Position numbers and translations under genes: made by a program
Shown here: positions 6,414 to 15,361 of the stretch, piece after piece
Position numbering within the stretch: position 1 is the stretch's first letter
Layout: the number at the start of each line of letters is the position of its first letter
Source: Planctomycetota bacterium
Lineage (GTDB): Bacteria > Planctomycetota > Phycisphaerae > UBA1845
Assembly: GCA_024276605.1 (NCBI GenBank)
Contig: JAJRWX010000036.1
Location: 1-40,987, forward strand
Direction: 5' to 3'
Length of the DNA: 40,987 bases
Notes under the pieces: generated by a model
Databases searched by the model: none
Seen by the model: the letters and a program-made list of their open reading frames with translations, nothing else
What the model was told of the DNA's origin: nothing

Positions 6414-9052
6414 GTCTGCAACAGTTGAAGCGCTTGCATGGGCGTGAGTTGTTGTGGGTCGATCGATCGTAGTAACTCCAATAGCTGTTCGCCATGATCG
6501 CGAAACAAGGTTAGTTGGCCGTCGTCTTTAGTTTTTCGGCGCGAGAGTTGCGGCGATTTAGCTTCACGCTCGAACCCGCGTTGCAATTCATCCAATACTT
6601 CCAGGCTTCGCGCGATCACAGGTTTAGGGATACCAGCTAGCTTAGCTACGTGCACACCGTAACTCTTACTCGCTCCGCCCGGAACAATCCTATGTAAAAA
6701 AGCGATCCCCTCGCTTTGCGTAGCCCCGTCACTATATTCTCGCACAGCTACGTTATAATTACGCACTCCCTTAAGTATATCGGCTAATTCCGTCATCTCA
6801 TGGTAATGCGTAGCCACCAGTGTTCGACAGCGAATATCCCGACTGAGATGCTCGGTAATCGCCCAGGCCAGCGATAGCCCATCAAAGGTGGAAGTCCCCC
6901 GACCCAGTTCGTCCAACACGACCAGGGAACGGTCGGTGGCATGATGGAGGATGGTCGCTGCTTCAGACATCTCGACCATGAACGTCGATTGCCCGCGCAT
7001 GATTTCATCACTTGCACCTACCCGTGCAAAAATACGGTCGGTCGGCATAAAAGTCATGGTTGACGCCGGTACGAAAGACCCGATTTGAGCTAACAACGTG
7101 ATGAGTGCAACCTGCCTGATATACGTACTCTTACCCGCCATGTTCGGCCCGGTGATAACAAATACCATCGAATCAGGCGCAGCCATCGAGCAATCATTGG
7201 GGACGAAACTCGTTCCCAGCGTATGGTCCAATACCGGATGCCGACCGTCACGAATGTCAAGCACGCAATCAGTGGTCAAACTCGGGCGCGTATAACGACG
7301 CGTCGCCGCTAGTTCCGCTAGTCCCGACAAACAGTCCAGTTCACCAATGGCATTAGCTACCCGCATCAGATCCGTCAGTCGATCCGCCACTTCACATCGC
7401 AACTGTTCAAACAAGGTTCGTTCGAGTTCCACCGCCCGCTCCGCAGCGGTCAGCACTTCGGTTTCATGTTTTTTCAGCGCCTCGGTGATGTAGCGCTCCG
7501 CATTTTTGATGGTTTGCTTACGCACGTACTCCGGTGGTACGAGATCGCGGGCGCTATGCGTGACTTCAAGATAATAGCCGAACACACGGTTATACCCGAC
7601 TTTTAAGTTACTGATTTTCGTACGCGCGCTTTCGCTTTTCTGATACTCAGCCAGCCAGCTTTGACCATCGGTACGAATGCAGCGCAGACGGTCCAGCTCC
7701 GCGTCAAAACCGTCAGCGATATAGCCGCCGTCATTGGTGGTCGCGGGCACTTCCTCCTGTAGCGCACGTTTGAGTCGATCAGCTAAGGCGTCCTGCCCGT
7801 CCAAATCCTTATGAATGTCTTCCAGGATAGCCACCCGCGATTCAGTTATTGCATCCTGCAATGACGGAAGCGCCGTCAGCGCATTAGCCAACCCCAGCAG
7901 ATCACGGGGATTAGCCCGCACCAGCGCGATCCGGCTGGCAATGCGTTCAACGTCAGCCAATATTTTCAATCGCTTGCGTACCTGTTGCCGCGCCGTGCTT
8001 TGCTCGACGAAAAAACCGATGCCGTCCTGACGGTGCATGATCTGCGCTTGATCGATCAATGGTCTGCGAAGCCAATGGCGTAATTTTCGGGCACCCATCG
8101 GATGTACGGTTTGATCGATAGCATAAAGCAGCGTCCCTTCACGGGCACCGCTTCTCAGCGTGCGATCCACTTCCAGCGAGCGCCAGGTGCTATGATCGAT
8201 TTGTAGATGGTCTCCGGAAACGCGCCGCGTTATTTTGTGAATATGTACCAGCGAAGTTTTCTGCGTTTCCTGCAAGTACTGCATCAACGCCCCAGCCGCA
8301 CATAGTCCGGGCGTCATATCATCGAAACCAAAACCGGCTAACGTCGCTACATCAAAATGTTCGTGTAAGCATTGCTGCGCTTGATAGTCGGCGAATTCAA
8401 AATCAGGGCGCGTGGTGATAGCCGTACCGCAATGTCTGTAAAGATCGTCCGCGATGGTCTTGACCTCCCCACGACCATCCACCATGAGCAGCTCAGCCGG
8501 GTGCGCACGAACCAGTTCATCCAGCAGCGTGGTGTGATCCAGATCGACGACTTCAAAACGCCCACTAGCTAACTCGACCATAGCTAGGCCCACGTTTTTC
8601 TTCGTGACGCTAATCGCTGCCAACAAGTTGTCATCACGGTCGCTGAGTAAGTTATCATCTGTCAGCGTCCCAGCCGTAACCACCCGCACGACGTCACGCT
8701 TAACCACACCCTTCGCCTGCGAAGCCTCTTCCATTTGCTCTGAGATGGCCACCTTGTATCCGGCGGCGACGAGTTTGCTGAGATATCCATCCAGCGCGTG
8801 ATAAGGAATGCCCGCCAGGGGAACCGGATGATCCTTCGAACGCGAGGTCAGCGTAATACCCAACACCTTCGAACACAGCACGGCATCCTCGTAGAAAGTC
8901 TCGTAGAAATCGCCCATACGAAACAAAAGGACGGCTTCGCCCACGCGTTTCTTCTGCTCGACATACTGTCGCATCGCCGGCGTGAGCTTTTGCGGGTCTA
9001 CACTAGCCGCCTTAGCTGTGGTCCCCAATGAGTTAGCTTCAAGCGTCGTCAC
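6389..9052 (-). CDS. mutS: DNA mismatch repair protein MutS
   Basis: MutS binds mismatched bases and small loops in DNA and, with ATP, calls in MutL to start repair. The 887-residue product is full length. The N-terminal mismatch-binding domain has the Phe-X-Glu motif in the GDFYETF stretch at about 47-53. The clamp and lever region follows, and the C-terminal ATPase has the Walker A motif GPNMAGKST at 635-643, the STFMVEMSE segment, Walker B VVLDELGRGTSTFDG and the ATHYHE stretch. The start is a GTG with GAGG about eleven bases upstream; the next in-frame ATG lies 26 codons in, just before the conserved MRQYVEQK. It is probably transcribed together with the overlapping downstream gene. No mutL is seen. 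Confidence 0.97.
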   Translation of the reverse strand: MTTLEANSLGTTAKAASVDPQKLTPAMRQYVEQKKRVGEAVLLFRMGDFYETFYEDAVLCSKVLGITLTSRSKDHPVPLAGIPYHALDGYLSKLVAAGYKVAISEQMEEASQAKGVVKRDVVRVVTAGTLTDDNLLSDRDDNLLAAISVTKKNVGLAMVELASGRFEVVDLDHTTLLDELVRAHPAELLMVDGRGEVKTIADDLYRHCGTAITTRPDFEFADYQAQQCLHEHFDVATLAGFGFDDMTPGLCAAGALMQYLQETQKTSLVHIHKITRRVSGDHLQIDHSTWRSLEVDRTLRSGAREGTLLYAIDQTVHPMGARKLRHWLRRPLIDQAQIMHRQDGIGFFVEQSTARQQVRKRLKILADVERIASRIALVRANPRDLLGLANALTALPSLQDAITESRVAILEDIHKDLDGQDALADRLKRALQEEVPATTNDGGYIADGFDAELDRLRCIRTDGQSWLAEYQKSESARTKISNLKVGYNRVFGYYLEVTHSARDLVPPEYVRKQTIKNAERYITEALKKHETEVLTAAERAVELERTLFEQLRCEVADRLTDLMRVANAIGELDCLSGLAELAATRRYTRPSLTTDCVLDIRDGRHPVLDHTLGTSFVPNDCSMAAPDSMVFVITGPNMAGKSTYIRQVALITLLAQIGSFVPASTMTFMPTDRIFARVGASDEIMRGQSTFMVEMSEAATILHHATDRSLVVLDELGRGTSTFDGLSLAWAITEHLSRDIRCRTLVATHYHEMTELADILKGVRNYNVAVREYSDGATQSEGIAFLHRIVPGGASKSYGVHVAKLAGIPKPVIARSLEVLDELQRGFEREAKSPQLSRRKTKDDGQLTLFRDHGEQLLELLRSIDPQQLTPMQALQLLQTWKDQLST

Positions 9053-9170
9053 AATGACTAAAACCTCAATGATTAAGCTGCCAGCAGTTACCCTATAGCC
9101 ACTGCGTGCTCACCAGCTACTAATGTACCATCAGCCCACCTTCACGGGAATGACAACCGGCGATTGCGTT

Positions 9171-9217
9171 GGGTGGCATGGGTAAGCAACAGCTTACCCG
9201 TGTCTTTTGAAACTCCA
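9171..9217 (+). repeat. GGGTGGCATG hairpin repeat, copy 1
   Basis: The block starts GGGTGGCATGGGTAAGC, forms the hairpin GGGTAAGC (9180-9187) / GCTTACCC (9192-9199) and goes on as GTGTCTTTTGAAACTCCA. A closely similar copy lies on the other strand at 23782-23830. Confidence 0.75.
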
Positions 9218-9384
9218 TACACGCAGGCAAACAGGTACGACAGGCAAACAAGTACACGGGCAAATCCCGATGTACCCGAAAAGCCGGTTCGGGGTATCCC
9301 GACTTTATGTCGGGGTACATCGGGACTTGCCCATGCCACCCCTCATCCGTCGTTCCCACCCCGTCCTTCATACCCGCGCAGGCT

Positions 9385-9465
9385 GTCATACCCGCGCACG
9401 CGGGTATCCAGTTTCCTACCGCACGCACTGGGCCACTGCTGGATTCCCGCCTTCACGGGAATGAC
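9385..9465 (+). repeat. Palindromic 81 bp repeat, copy 1
   Basis: The ends are inverted repeats: GTCATACCCGCGCACGCGGG opens the block, and the reverse complement of its last 27 bases begins GTCATTCCCGTGAAGGCGGG. The centre holds ACTGGGCCACTG. A second copy at 21963-22045 matches along the whole length with scattered differences. There is no coding capacity; it resembles a REP/MITE-like element. Confidence 0.75.
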
Positions 9466-9577
9466 GGCGTAGTACACGGGCATGACAGCGTGGTACTACA
9501 CCTCGTGGAGAGCATCCTATCCCCGTTGTAGGACCCCCTGAAGGCCGATTTCTTAGTTTCCGAAGATTTTTTTATTT
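9452..9577 (+). repeat. CCTGAAGGCCGATT repeat upstream of the large secreted protein, copy 1
   Basis: The stretch begins TTCACGGGAATGAC and contains GTGGTACTACACCTCGTGGAG and CCCTGAAGGCCGATTTCTTAG, then a T-rich tail. The same order of blocks is found at 15114-15197, upstream of the secreted protease gene. It overlaps the end of the 81 bp palindromic repeat. Confidence 0.65.
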
Positions 9578-9850
9578 TTTGTGGGCGCACCGCGTGGATA
9601 AGTTGCTTATCATAATAGGCGAGGGAAAGATTACCCCTTCGTATGTTCAGGTTCATCGTTGCCAGTCGGCGTTTCTTCCGCCGGGATGCTTGTCATAAAC
9701 ATTTGTCGGGTGGTGGTTCTACGGTAACGGGCCGGTCGAGCACTTAGGATTGGGTATATCAAGATTGGATGCCTTAGCCATTAGCAAACATCCGCAGGAT
9801 GGGTGTGCATTATAGCGATGGTGTGTCAATACCATTTGGGAGCAGGTCAT

Positions 9851-12800
9851 ATGAATAGCCAATTATGCAATCGTCTTGGGTTTTGTTTCATTCTCATTAT
9901 CAGCTTGTTACCGGGATTTACCAGCCATGCACGAGCAGCGGATTTCTTCTGGCTCGTCCCATTTAACGGCAACTACCAAGACGCTAGCAACTGGGACCAA
10001 GCGACTGTCCCCGGCCCATTGGACAGGGTTCTTTTCAGTCTACTGTCCACGGGCTACACCGTTTCCTTTGCCGCCGACGCAACCAACGACCGCTTTTTTT
10101 TATGCTGCGACGTTGCCACCTTCGACCTTGGCGGATTCACCTACACCGTCGACATCATGACCATCAATAACGTCACTAACGATACCGGCAAACTCACTAT
10201 CCAGAACGGTGTGGTTAATTCGCTTGGCTCTACCAGTATAGGAAGCGGCGGAACCGGTCGCCTGACGCTCACTGGTGCGACCACTACATTTAATTCGGGT
10301 GACCTCACCTCGCTGGGGACAGGCGCTTTCGCGTCCACCGCGAATCTCGATGTACTCGCTGGAGCCACCTTCAATGCCAACGGCTCATCCTTGCGGATGG
10401 CCGCCGTCCCGGGCACCCAGGCCACGCTACTCGTCTCGGGGACCGGCTCCACGCTCAACGAAAACACAACCGCTGGCATGACCATCGGCGAAGGTGGCAA
10501 CGGCACCCTCAATGTCTCCAGTGGTGGTACCGTCAACGCAACCAAACTCCTTTTAGGCAGGTTTGCCGGTTCCTTCGGTGGCATGGTGATCAGCGATGCC
10601 ACCTCCACGATCAACATGAGCGGCCCCATCACCATTGCCCTGGCAGGCGCCGCATCCGTAGACATAAGTAGCGGTGGGCTGCTGGAGCAAGTCGTCCCTA
10701 ATACTTTGGGTGTTGGCACTGACGGTACCATGGACTTATTCCTCGGTGGCCAATTGATTACCCGTGGGACGGCGATACTGGGCAGCGCTGTCGCAGGTAA
10801 AAGCCCCGCCACAATCAGTGTCTCCAGTTCCGGCACGATATGGAGCGACCTGGGCGAAGTGCGTGTGGGCACCACCGGCCCAGCCCAGCTCACCGTAAGC
10901 AGTGGCGGTCTGTTTGATGAAAAAAACCCCAACCCTTTCATCGTCGGCCCAAACGCCACGATCGATGTGCAAAGCGGCGGCATTATCCGTAGCGGCGGTA
11001 GCGTGACACCGGGCGGCACCACCACCATCGGTAGCGCCACCGGGAGTACAGCCACGGTGACTGTTAGCGGTACAGGTTCCACGTGGGAGACCTTCGGCCC
11101 GACCAATATTGGTGTCAGTGGTCCGGCATCATTGATTGTATCAAGCGGCGGCTTGGTGGAGGGTAAGGATCCCGACCCCTATATCGTTGGTCCGGACGGT
11201 CTACTCTCATTAAATAGTGGAGGTGATCTCATTACCCGTGGTACGACCACCATCGGTAACGGCGGGGTGACCTCGGCACAGGTTATTGTAGACGGTGTCG
11301 GCTCGCGTTGGGATAGCTTCGGTGCGGTCAACGTGGGCACCAACGGACTCGGGGTACTCACCGTGAGTAACGGCGGCTTGATGGAAGAACAAAACCCCGT
11401 ACCCTTGATCGTCGGGCCGGATGGAAATGTGGATGTCAGAAGCGCAGGTAAGATTACCACGGCTGACGTTACCGTCGGCGCGGCTGGTGTTGGCGAGGCC
11501 GTGATTACAGTTTCCGACGCTGGCAGCCGTTGGGACATCAGCGGTACGACCAGTATCGGCGAAGCGGGCAGAGCGAAGGTCTTCGTTAATACCGGCGGCA
11601 TTATGGACTCTACAGACCCCTCCGGATGGATCGTTGGTCCGGATGGCGACGTAAACATAAGCACCGGCGGTAGTCTGCTTACCCACGGCCCGGTCGACAT
11701 CGGCACCTCAGCCGTTGGCACGGCGACGATGACGGTGACCGGCACCGGCGCACGTTGGGATGCGTTTGATGTGGTTAACGTGGGGACTGGTGTCGGGGCA
11801 GGCGCCATCACGGTAGACAGCGGCGGTGTGATGGAGTTGCGGGAACCCATGATTGGCACGGTGTGTAATAATGACAGCGATAACGCAGGGTCTTTGTGCA
11901 CGGTTGATGCGGAATGCCCTGGCGGACTTTGTATCATGGTACCCAGTGGCGCATCATCGGTCTTCGGCGCCAAAGGGCTTACAGAGGTGTTGCCCGGCGG
12001 CACGATGATCACCAGTGGACCAATCGTTGTTGGAAATGCGGCAGGAGCAACGGCTACGGTGGTGGTTAATGGCGCTAGCGCCAACTGGACCATGTTCAAT
12101 GGCACCAGTTTCGGAGAATCCGGCCCGGCGAACTTGAGCATCGGCAACGGCGGTCTGGTAGATTACGATGCAACCAACCCTTTGAATATTGGTCCGGACG
12201 CGACCATTGATGTAACAGCCGGCGGTAGTTGGTGGACCGGCGGGACCACTAACATCGGTACCGCCTATGGGGGTTCGTCCTACATCAGCCCGGCACGGGT
12301 TACGGTCAGCGGCGCGGGTGCTAGTTGGGATAACTTCGAAACGCTGAATGTTGGAGAAAGTGGCCTGGCTCATATTACCATCGCCAACGGCGGTGTCATG
12401 ACGGATTTCAGTCCAACCAGTACGAGCGTTGGCCTGGACGGACAGGTCTTCGGCAGCGGCACGATGGCCGGTGATTATCTCAATAGTGGTCGGTTTCATC
12501 CCGGTGCCTCGCCCGGTGTGCTCACCGTCACGGGTAACTATACGCAGAGCAGCGACGGGCAACTCATCCTGGAAATCGATGGGGATCTCCCGGGCAGTTT
12601 TGATCAAATCAACATCTCCTTCGTAGCGACGTTAGACGGACGCTTAGTGATCGATCGAGACTTTCTCTTTGTACCTTCCTTGGGTGACACTTTTACAGTG
12701 ATGACCTATGGAGCGCGGGTAGGCACCTTCGCCGAAGTCGATAGCAGCAGCTTTGGTAGCGGCCTGGCGTTTCAACTTAACTACAATGCTATGGATTTGA

Positions 12801-13012
12801 CCTTGCAAGTGGTAGCCGATTGTAACTATAACAGCATCCCCGATAGCGAAGACATTTCTAATTGTGCCGGTGATCCCGATTGCTCAGATTGCAACGGCAA
12901 CGGTATTCCCGATGCCTGCGATATTGACTTATGCGACCGGGCCAACGACCCTACCTGCGATGATTGCAATGGTAACGGTGTGCCCGATTCGTGTGACATT
13001 TTCGCTGTGTGA
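9851..13012 (+). CDS. Giant secreted beta-repeat protein, N-terminal part (frameshifted)
   Basis: The ATG at 9851 follows GGGAG at suitable spacing and starts a signal peptide ending HARA before ADFFW. The body is built from repeats of about 65-90 residues with the pattern SGGLxE..PxPxIVGPDG, then TTIG, then TVSGxGSxW. This is the T5SS/PEP-CTERM-associated repeat type expected to fold as a right-handed beta helix. It closes with FHPGASPGVLTVTGNYTQ and an ILEIDGDLPG stretch, as in autotransporter-like passengers. Tandem DCNGNGIPD-type acidic, Cys-containing motifs then follow; these probably bind calcium. The reading frame stops at 13012 in the middle of such a motif. The next frame continues the same protein, so this is probably one gene of about 1,716 residues broken by a one-base shift. 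It is likely a surface or extracellular-matrix protein. Confidence 0.85.
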   Translation: MNSQLCNRLGFCFILIISLLPGFTSHARAADFFWLVPFNGNYQDASNWDQATVPGPLDRVLFSLLSTGYTVSFAADATNDRFFLCCDVATFDLGGFTYTVDIMTINNVTNDTGKLTIQNGVVNSLGSTSIGSGGTGRLTLTGATTTFNSGDLTSLGTGAFASTANLDVLAGATFNANGSSLRMAAVPGTQATLLVSGTGSTLNENTTAGMTIGEGGNGTLNVSSGGTVNATKLLLGRFAGSFGGMVISDATSTINMSGPITIALAGAASVDISSGGLLEQVVPNTLGVGTDGTMDLFLGGQLITRGTAILGSAVAGKSPATISVSSSGTIWSDLGEVRVGTTGPAQLTVSSGGLFDEKNPNPFIVGPNATIDVQSGGIIRSGGSVTPGGTTTIGSATGSTATVTVSGTGSTWETFGPTNIGVSGPASLIVSSGGLVEGKDPDPYIVGPDGLLSLNSGGDLITRGTTTIGNGGVTSAQVIVDGVGSRWDSFGAVNVGTNGLGVLTVSNGGLMEEQNPVPLIVGPDGNVDVRSAGKITTADVTVGAAGVGEAVITVSDAGSRWDISGTTSIGEAGRAKVFVNTGGIMDSTDPSGWIVGPDGDVNISTGGSLLTHGPVDIGTSAVGTATMTVTGTGARWDAFDVVNVGTGVGAGAITVDSGGVMELREPMIGTVCNNDSDNAGSLCTVDAECPGGLCIMVPSGASSVFGAKGLTEVLPGGTMITSGPIVVGNAAGATATVVVNGASANWTMFNGTSFGESGPANLSIGNGGLVDYDATNPLNIGPDATIDVTAGGSWWTGGTTNIGTAYGGSSYISPARVTVSGAGASWDNFETLNVGESGLAHITIANGGVMTDFSPTSTSVGLDGQVFGSGTMAGDYLNSGRFHPGASPGVLTVTGNYTQSSDGQLILEIDGDLPGSFDQINISFVATLDGRLVIDRDFLFVPSLGDTFTVMTYGARVGTFAEVDSSSFGSGLAFQLNYNAMDLTLQVVADCNYNSIPDSEDISNCAGDPDCSDCNGNGIPDACDIDLCDRANDPTCDDCNGNGVPDSCDIFAV

Positions 13013-15000
13013 GCGGTGCCAACAGTGGCCTTCCCTGTGCGACGGACGCGGATTGCGAAAATATCGCGGGTGCTTGCGCGGGCGGTCCGAGTTTCGATAC
13101 CGCAGATAGTAACGGCGTTCCGGATGAGTGCCTTGTGGCTGTCGGTGGTGGTGGGACTACCAACTATACCGACGGTACCAACTGGATCGGCGGTGTACCG
13201 GCCATCAATGTTGTACCCAATTCCTTCAGCGCTACGCTGGACGGCTGCGGTGCGAAGCTGATACTCGATGCCGATGTGATCGTGGATACTATGAACATTC
13301 GTAGTTGTGCGAGCCTGGATGTATCCGGCGGTAATTTGACTACCGTCCTACTCGGGGGTATCGATGTCAACGGCGATACGTCGGGGCCACTGCCGGGTAC
13401 GCAGAACGCGGAACTATCTATTCGCGGTAGCCATACAGTCACCACGGACAATGTGCAGGTACGCAATGACGGCAACGTAATCATGGATGGGCTTAGCAGT
13501 CTGAACGTCTCCGACACGCTCGAAATCGCCGCAGGTGGTAAAGTGTCCAAAGACCCTGTAGCCGTGGCTGTGGCTGCGTCTATTGATGCCGGTACGGTAG
13601 TGATTAGTGGCGGCAGTTGTGCAGCCGGGACCAATGGCGGGGAGTTGATTCTTGATGACAAGATGTCGCTTAACGTGACCGGTGATTTAGTCATGAACGG
13701 CTCGACTGAAACAGCCGCAGATTGCCTACCATCTCGTGGTGGGGTTACCCCGCCACCTAAGTTTGATCCCAATGGCTGTGGCGGTGGTCGGCGTACGGGT
13801 ACGCCTAGCGTGACCATTGGCGGCAGTTTGCGCATACAAGATAACGTGGTGGTCACAACGACTACGAATTGTGCCCGAAGTTCGTCAGCAGTCACTGAAG
13901 CACAGGTACTCGTCAAAGGTGATGTGGTCAATCATTCCACGACGCCGTTAAGTTTCGATTGGTCTACCGGTGGTATTGAACTGTCAGCGATAGATTCGCA
14001 CACCTTTGAAGTGGCTGGTCGAGATGTGAGTGCGAACCTGAAAGGCTTTGCCCTGCAAGGCTGTAGCAAGACGTTGACGCCGTGTGGTGATGTAGGGACG
14101 CCCGCGTGTTCTAATGAAGTTTGCACGCCATATACCAATGCGTCTATGGGGCTGGTAAAGATTGGTGATAATGCCACGGTCACTTTTGTGGATAACTTCG
14201 ATAACGAGGATTACATTCGCGGTGCCCCCGAAGCGCTGTATGTGGACACGTTGACCATTGGTGTCGGTGCCAGTGTGACGGTGAACAATTGCAGCGTGTA
14301 CTATCGCACATTGGTCCCTCCGGGTTTCGTGCCGACGCTTGTAGGCACGGCCAAGTTTGAGCAATTACCCGTGACCATCGCCCCTCCCGGTCCTGTACCG
14401 CCCCCGTTCGACTTCACCAAAGATCGTTACTTATCCTTTGATCCCAGTACGAATGCAGGACAGTTCACTGCGCTGCGGGTGATGCGCGTAAGTTCACCTT
14501 TACCCTGGTATGTAAGTTGTGTACTGCAGGACGTTGGCGCGGACGGCAAGCTTAGTGAATTGGTGACTGCCGCTGAGTTCTGCGACTGGACGGATTCAGT
14601 CATTCACGTGCGTGGTTGCGAGGTTGTGCCGGGCAATGAGTATCTGGTCGAAGCCACGACGGACGATGTCGTCTTCTCGTCATCACTATCATTACTTACC
14701 ACTGCGCCACAGATTGGTGCTAGTCGACAGTTCGGTGACGTAGTCGGTGCGCTCGTGGCTGGGGCATGGACCGCGCCGGATGGCATTGTCACCGTTAGTG
14801 ACATTACTTCGGTGGTGCAGAAATTCCAGTTGCTCACCTCGGCGCCGCATATATCGCGCATAGACAATGACGGTAAAACACCCAACGGCATCTTAGCGAG
14901 TAATGACATCCTTAGGGCAGTCATCGCTTTCGCCGGTGGCGACTTCGGCTTCGGCGTTACGAATTGCCTAACCGGAACATGCGTACCGAGTTGTCCGTGA
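13009..15000 (+). CDS. Giant secreted beta-repeat protein, C-terminal part with dockerin-like module
   Basis: This frame has no signal peptide and no ribosome site. Its upstream reading RCVSGANSGLPCATDADC matches the SLCTVDAECPGGLC pattern seen earlier in the preceding frame, so it is the continuation of the gene that starts at 9851. One extra T in the run TTTT at 12999-13002 would join them as DIFRCVSGANSG. It holds another beta-repeat block opening with NYTDGTNWIGGVP. A C-terminal module of about 190 residues begins KDRYLSFDPSTNAG. Within that module WTAPDGIVTVSDITSVVQKF and NGILASNDILRAVIAFAGGD look like a pair of dockerin-type calcium loops, and the end is CVPSCP. The same module ends the protease at 15362. 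A GTGA overlap could in principle give reinitiation, but a frameshift is the simpler reading. Confidence 0.82.
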   Translation: MSGANSGLPCATDADCENIAGACAGGPSFDTADSNGVPDECLVAVGGGGTTNYTDGTNWIGGVPAINVVPNSFSATLDGCGAKLILDADVIVDTMNIRSCASLDVSGGNLTTVLLGGIDVNGDTSGPLPGTQNAELSIRGSHTVTTDNVQVRNDGNVIMDGLSSLNVSDTLEIAAGGKVSKDPVAVAVAASIDAGTVVISGGSCAAGTNGGELILDDKMSLNVTGDLVMNGSTETAADCLPSRGGVTPPPKFDPNGCGGGRRTGTPSVTIGGSLRIQDNVVVTTTTNCARSSSAVTEAQVLVKGDVVNHSTTPLSFDWSTGGIELSAIDSHTFEVAGRDVSANLKGFALQGCSKTLTPCGDVGTPACSNEVCTPYTNASMGLVKIGDNATVTFVDNFDNEDYIRGAPEALYVDTLTIGVGASVTVNNCSVYYRTLVPPGFVPTLVGTAKFEQLPVTIAPPGPVPPPFDFTKDRYLSFDPSTNAGQFTALRVMRVSSPLPWYVSCVLQDVGADGKLSELVTAAEFCDWTDSVIHVRGCEVVPGNEYLVEATTDDVVFSSSLSLLTTAPQIGASRQFGDVVGALVAGAWTAPDGIVTVSDITSVVQKFQLLTSAPHISRIDNDGKTPNGILASNDILRAVIAFAGGDFGFGVTNCLTGTCVPSCP

Positions 15001-15097
15001 GGATTATGAAAAATGAGTTGAGGCAATAGCCGGGATCATAGCACGGAACATCCTTCCCCCACCCTATGCCAGTAGGCAAAGGATGGGGCACACGCGC
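15001..15097 (+). repeat. Conserved 3' tail with REP-like hairpin, copy 1
   Basis: The bases after the stop codon, starting GGATTATGAAAAATGAGTTG, are identical by eye to those at 17549-17645 for about 97 bases. The second half is a hairpin: CCCACCCTATGCC, a short AGTA loop, then GGCAAAGGATGGG with a few mismatches. A third copy of the hairpin part lies at 40772-40825. Confidence 0.85.
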
Positions 15098-15113
15098 CGG
15101 CGACTTCTGAATA

Positions 15114-15197
15114 CCCACCTTCGCGGGAATGACAATGTGGTGCTACACGCCGTGGAGGGTACCCTGAAGGCCGATTATTCAGTTTTTTAAGATTTTA
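15114..15197 (+). repeat. CCTGAAGGCCGATT repeat, copy 2
   Basis: It begins TTCGCGGGAATGACAATGTG and continues with GTGCTACACGCCGTGGAG and CCCTGAAGGCCGATTATTC, then an AT-rich tail. It matches 9452-9577, with a shorter middle. Confidence 0.65.
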
Positions 15198-15229
15198 TAG
15201 TGGTTCAAGTCCGTGAACAGTTATTCCAA

Positions 15230-15258
15230 TTGACAGATCAATTAACCTATAATACTAT
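15230..15258 (+). promoter_or_regulatory. Candidate promoter of the secreted protease gene
   Basis: TTGACA at 15230-15235 is a perfect -35 box. TACTAT at 15253-15258 follows after 17 bases and matches four of six consensus positions. Transcription would start near 15265, about 100 bases before the ATG. Confidence 0.5.
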
Positions 15259-15361
15259 GGCGTTATGTTCTGAGAGGCCGGAACCGTGTCACTTTGATTC
15301 GGCATTGATCTAAAAAAGTATTTAGTACTATTTTTTGTTGGTTACTACGAGAGGAGCCGCT

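Larger units (their letters stand above)
9053..9850. other. Repeat-rich spacer of about 800 bases
   Basis: No gene is supported here. Several open frames run through palindromic repeats and share no codon signal. The spacer holds three repeat families described separately at 9171-9217, 9385-9465 and 9452-9577. It also has a GTACCCGA...TCGGGGTACATCGGGA palindromic stretch at about 9269-9327 and a T-rich tract near 9567-9580. Confidence 0.6.

Noticed and set aside
9120-9531. Overlapping open frames in the spacer before the large secreted gene
   Set aside because: They run through palindromic repeats on both strands and have no ribosome site.
10141-12147. Long minus-strand open frames opposite the large beta-repeat gene
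   Set aside because: They are mirror frames caused by the regular Gly/Thr/Ser-rich codon pattern; they have no ribosome site and a Pro/Val-rich low-complexity product.
15203-15230. GGTTCAAGTCC, like a tRNA T-loop
   Set aside because: No matching acceptor, D or anticodon arms can be drawn around it.
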